7,897 bases of DNA from Bacteroidales bacterium UBA2030 (GTDB taxonomy: Bacteria; Bacteroidota; Bacteroidia; Bacteroidales; TTA-H9). Location of the stretch: assembly GCA_002332755.1 (NCBI GenBank), contig DDBO01000082.1, positions 1-7,897 on the forward strand, read 5' to 3'. Below are positions 5,982 through 7,897 of the stretch, piece by piece. Made by a program: the position numbers and the translations under genes. Numbering within the stretch: the stretch's first letter is position 1; each line of letters starts with the position of its first letter. The notes beneath the pieces are model-generated. The model had not been told where the DNA came from, searched no databases, and was given only the letters and a program-made list of their open reading frames with translations.

Positions 5982-7439
5982 TTAGATTCTGATTCTTTTT
6001 TCAATTTCCTTAAACTGTTGCCTGAATTCTTTATCAGTATCCAGCAAATTTTGAACTGTACGGCAGGCATGCAGTACAGTAGCGTGGTCTTTGTTGCCAC
6101 AGGCCATTCCAATGGCAGCTAAGGAAGCATTGGTATGTTCCTTGCTAAAAAACATGGCCAGTTGCCTCGCCTGTACTATTTCGCGTTTGCGGCTGCGACT
6201 GTTGAGCTGTTCTAAACTAATATGGAAATAATCGCAGATTACTTTTTGGATATAATCGATAGAAACCTCTTTAGTTGTGCTAATTACAAATTTATCAATG
6301 ATTTTACGAGCCAGATCGAGGGTAATGGCTTTTTTGTTTAAAGCCGACTGAGCGATAACTGAAGTAAGGGCCCCCTCAAGTTCCCGAATGTTGGTAGTAA
6401 TGCTGTAAGCGATGTATTCTATTACTTCCCTGGGTATTTCCAGGCCATCGTTATAAACTTTCTTTTCGAGTATTGCAATACGGGTTTCGAGGTCGGGGGG
6501 TTGAAGATCGGCAGCCAGTCCCCATTTAAATCGCGAAAGTAATCGGGTTTCTATGCCGGCCAGTTCAACGGGCGGTTTGTCGCTGGTTATGACTATTTGT
6601 TTGCCTTTTAAATGCAAATGATTGAAAATATGAAAGAAAACATCCTGTGTGCCTTGCCTGCCAGCCAGAAACTGAATGTCGTCGATCAGCAATACGTCAA
6701 TCATCTGATAAAAGTTGGTAAAATCGTTTGTATTGTGATTTTTCACAGCTTCCGTAAACTGGTGCATAAATTGTTCGGCTGTTACATACAAGATGGTTTT
6801 ATCCGGGAAATTAACCTTGGTTTGGAGACCAATAGCATGTGCAAGGTGGGTTTTGCCTAATCCTACAGCACTATAAATAAACAGGGGATTGAATGAGGTT
6901 TTGCCGGGATTTTCTGCAATTGCCCAGCCGGCAGTACGTGCTAATCGATTACAATCTCCCTCAATGAAATTATCAAACGAAAGACTTTCAATGAGTTGAG
7001 AATTGATTTTGATTTTTTTAAGTCCAGGAATAATAAATGGATTGGGGATTTCTCTGGCTGAGCCATCAGCATTGATGTTTACCGGCATAGCTACATTGGG
7101 ATTTTCAGTGGCTTTGCGATTAGAACCAGGCATACGTATGGTAAATGGGGAATTCCCCGGATAACTATTGTCCATTACTATGCTGTATTCTAACCTTCCT
7201 TCTGGCCCAAGTTCCTTACGAATGGTCTTCCGAAGCAGGTCAATATAGTGCTCTTCAAGCCATTCATAAAAAAATTGGCTGGGCACTTGAATTGTAAGGA
7301 CGTTGTTTTCCAACTTTACCGGCTCTATAGGTACAAACCAGGTTCGATAACTTTCCGTACTGATATTGTCCTGAATGATCTTCAAGCACTTGCCCCACAC
7401 TTTTTTTGCCTCAGTCTCCATAGAAATTATTTCGTCCAT
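5982..7439 (-). CDS. dnaA: Chromosomal replication initiator protein DnaA
   Basis: This AAA+ ATPase binds DnaA boxes and opens the replication origin. The full four-domain layout is present in 485 residues. Domain I is near 11-85 (VWGKCLKIIQDN, SYRTWFVPI, FFYEWLEEHY), followed by a loose linker (about 90-145). Domain III begins at NFIEGDCNRLA (157-167), with the P-loop AVGLGKTHLA (191-200), Walker B LLIDDIQFLAG (250-260), the likely Arg finger R303 in LLSRFKWGL and sensor II R352 in NIRELEGAL. Domain IV carries ARQLAMFFSKEHTN (424-437) and the DNA-contacting GNKDHATVLHA (448-458). The first Gly of the P-loop (GxxGxGKT) is Ser190 here. Met1 or Met7 could be the start; I keep the longer frame because nothing decides. 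It is the first gene of the leftward unit, preceded by 458 bp or more without a gene, and no consensus promoter was found upstream. Confidence 0.98.
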   Translation of the reverse strand: MDEIISMETEAKKVWGKCLKIIQDNISTESYRTWFVPIEPVKLENNVLTIQVPSQFFYEWLEEHYIDLLRKTIRKELGPEGRLEYSIVMDNSYPGNSPFTIRMPGSNRKATENPNVAMPVNINADGSAREIPNPFIIPGLKKIKINSQLIESLSFDNFIEGDCNRLARTAGWAIAENPGKTSFNPLFIYSAVGLGKTHLAHAIGLQTKVNFPDKTILYVTAEQFMHQFTEAVKNHNTNDFTNFYQMIDVLLIDDIQFLAGRQGTQDVFFHIFNHLHLKGKQIVITSDKPPVELAGIETRLLSRFKWGLAADLQPPDLETRIAILEKKVYNDGLEIPREVIEYIAYSITTNIRELEGALTSVIAQSALNKKAITLDLARKIIDKFVISTTKEVSIDYIQKVICDYFHISLEQLNSRSRKREIVQARQLAMFFSKEHTNASLAAIGMACGNKDHATVLHACRTVQNLLDTDKEFRQQFKEIEKRIRI

Positions 7440-7693
7440 ATAGTACCTTAGGGTGTTTCACTCGTCAAATTCAGCAGCATAAACATTTATCGGAATGGCC
7501 GATATGTTTTCAACAAAATTGTGTTAAAAAAAAATTAAAATCGATTCCTTCATCTCTTGATTTTTTGATTTCTTTGTTTTAAAGACAGAGGGGGTTAATT
7601 TATACCAATTGATTTTAAGCTCTTCTAATGCTAATAGCGTGTTTTGTTTAGAATGCTTATAAATATAATATTTCATTTGCCTTCTATTAAGTT

Positions 7694-7851
7694 ATTGTTA
7701 ATGAATAATTTATGTATAATGCCTTGTCAATCAGCTGTTAGCTTTTTTGAGCAATGGATTTTGGTCTGCCTAAATTAATATTTTTTTAACATGAATCTTC
7801 TATGGGAAAAAAAATTAATATTGAAGCCAAATCATTGGTAATGAATGATTT
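7694..7851. repeat. Imperfect 18-nt direct repeat pair
   Basis: ATTGTTAATGAATAATTT at 7694-7711 recurs as ATTGGTAATGAATGATTT at 7834-7851, with 16 of 18 bases identical and 140 bp between starts. The second copy covers the loop and one arm of the 14-bp inverted repeat; the first copy has only a short TTATT/AATAA dyad. Both are AT-rich, so chance similarity cannot be ruled out. They could be binding sites for a regulator of dnaA or remnants of a duplicated element. Confidence 0.4.
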
Positions 7852-7857
7852 GGCTTC
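7807..7857 (-). terminator. Perfect 14-bp stem-loop with downstream T-tract on the minus strand
   Basis: GAAGCCAAATCATT (7823-7836) and AATGATTTGGCTTC (7844-7857) are perfect reverse complements around a 7-nt loop GGTAATG. Reading the minus strand, the stem is followed by AATATTAA and then eight T (7814 down to 7807). The other direction has no T-run, so a terminator would end a leftward gene lying to the right of the window and insulate dnaA. The 8-nt gap between stem and T-tract is longer than usual and the stem is only moderately GC-rich, so a regulatory or protein-binding palindrome is an alternative. Confidence 0.5.
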
Positions 7858-7897
7858 GCGATATTTTGTAAATAATTAAATAATTATAATATTAATA

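Larger units (their letters stand above)
7440..7897. other. Gene-free AT-rich region upstream of dnaA
   Basis: This 458-bp stretch carries no convincing gene on either strand. It is markedly AT-rich, especially from about 7640 to the window end, with A/T runs at 7525-7533, 7783-7787 and 7807-7814. It holds the inverted repeat and the direct repeat listed separately, plus an 11-nt direct repeat AAATTAATATT at 7772-7782 and 7812-7822, with a similar inverted version (AATATTAATA) at the window end. I looked for DnaA boxes (TTATCCACA and its complement) and found none; the nearest is TGTGTTAAA at 7520-7528, one mismatch from a relaxed box. A consensus TAnnTTTG element pointing at dnaA is also absent; CAATTTTG (minus strand, about 7513-7520) differs by one base. 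The dnaA promoter must lie here or further right. Confidence 0.6.

Noticed and set aside
7802..7879. 25-codon plus-strand ORF starting MGKKINIEAK
   Set aside because: It overlaps the perfect stem-loop, is very short, and has no promoter or initiation signal that I can support; the open frame is likely chance.
7440..7897. Replication origin beside dnaA
   Set aside because: The region is AT-rich and carries repeats, but no TTATCCACA-type DnaA box was found on either strand; a single one-mismatch relaxed box at 7520-7528 is not enough.

Overview
The window reads as an accessory-free piece of a Bacteroidota chromosome. The evidence is a DnaA with Bacteroidota-style motifs, a serine palmitoyltransferase closely resembling the soluble bacterial enzyme of Sphingobacterium (from memory), no Shine-Dalgarno-like sequence ahead of the genes, and a TAnnTTTG-type promoter element (TATATTTG) ahead of one operon. 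All eight recognisable genes lie on the minus strand, so transcription runs from right to left. No mobile element, rRNA, tRNA or CRISPR array is visible.

Right to left: positions 7440-7897 are a gene-free, very AT-rich stretch upstream of dnaA. It holds a perfect 14-bp inverted repeat, an 18-nt imperfect direct repeat and several AT-rich repeats. Next come dnaA (5982-7439), a low-molecular-weight protein tyrosine phosphatase (5479-5943), a fold-type II PLP enzyme of the threonine dehydratase/serine racemase family (4441-5463) and an RsmI-related SAM methyltransferase (3740-4444). These four are tightly spaced, and the last two overlap by 4 bp (ATGA), so they probably form one transcription unit.

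After a 91-bp gap carrying the TATATTTG element, a second unit starts: serine palmitoyltransferase (2461-3648), then two tandem paralogous GNAT-fold acyltransferase-like proteins (1295-2446 and 143-1264). The unit ends in the window with the first 31 codons of a HisC-like aminotransferase (1-95), cut by the window edge. Gaps are 14, 30 and 47 bp.

The second unit is the most interesting part. Serine palmitoyltransferase makes 3-ketosphinganine, the first committed sphingolipid intermediate. The next step in bacteria needs an N-acyltransferase, and the published Caulobacter bacterial ceramide synthase is, as I recall, unrelated to eukaryotic ceramide synthases and GNAT-like. The two duplicated GNAT-like genes directly behind spt are therefore good candidates for ceramide synthase or a related lipid N-acyltransferase, possibly with different acyl preferences. 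That assignment is inference. No 3-ketosphinganine reductase gene is visible here.
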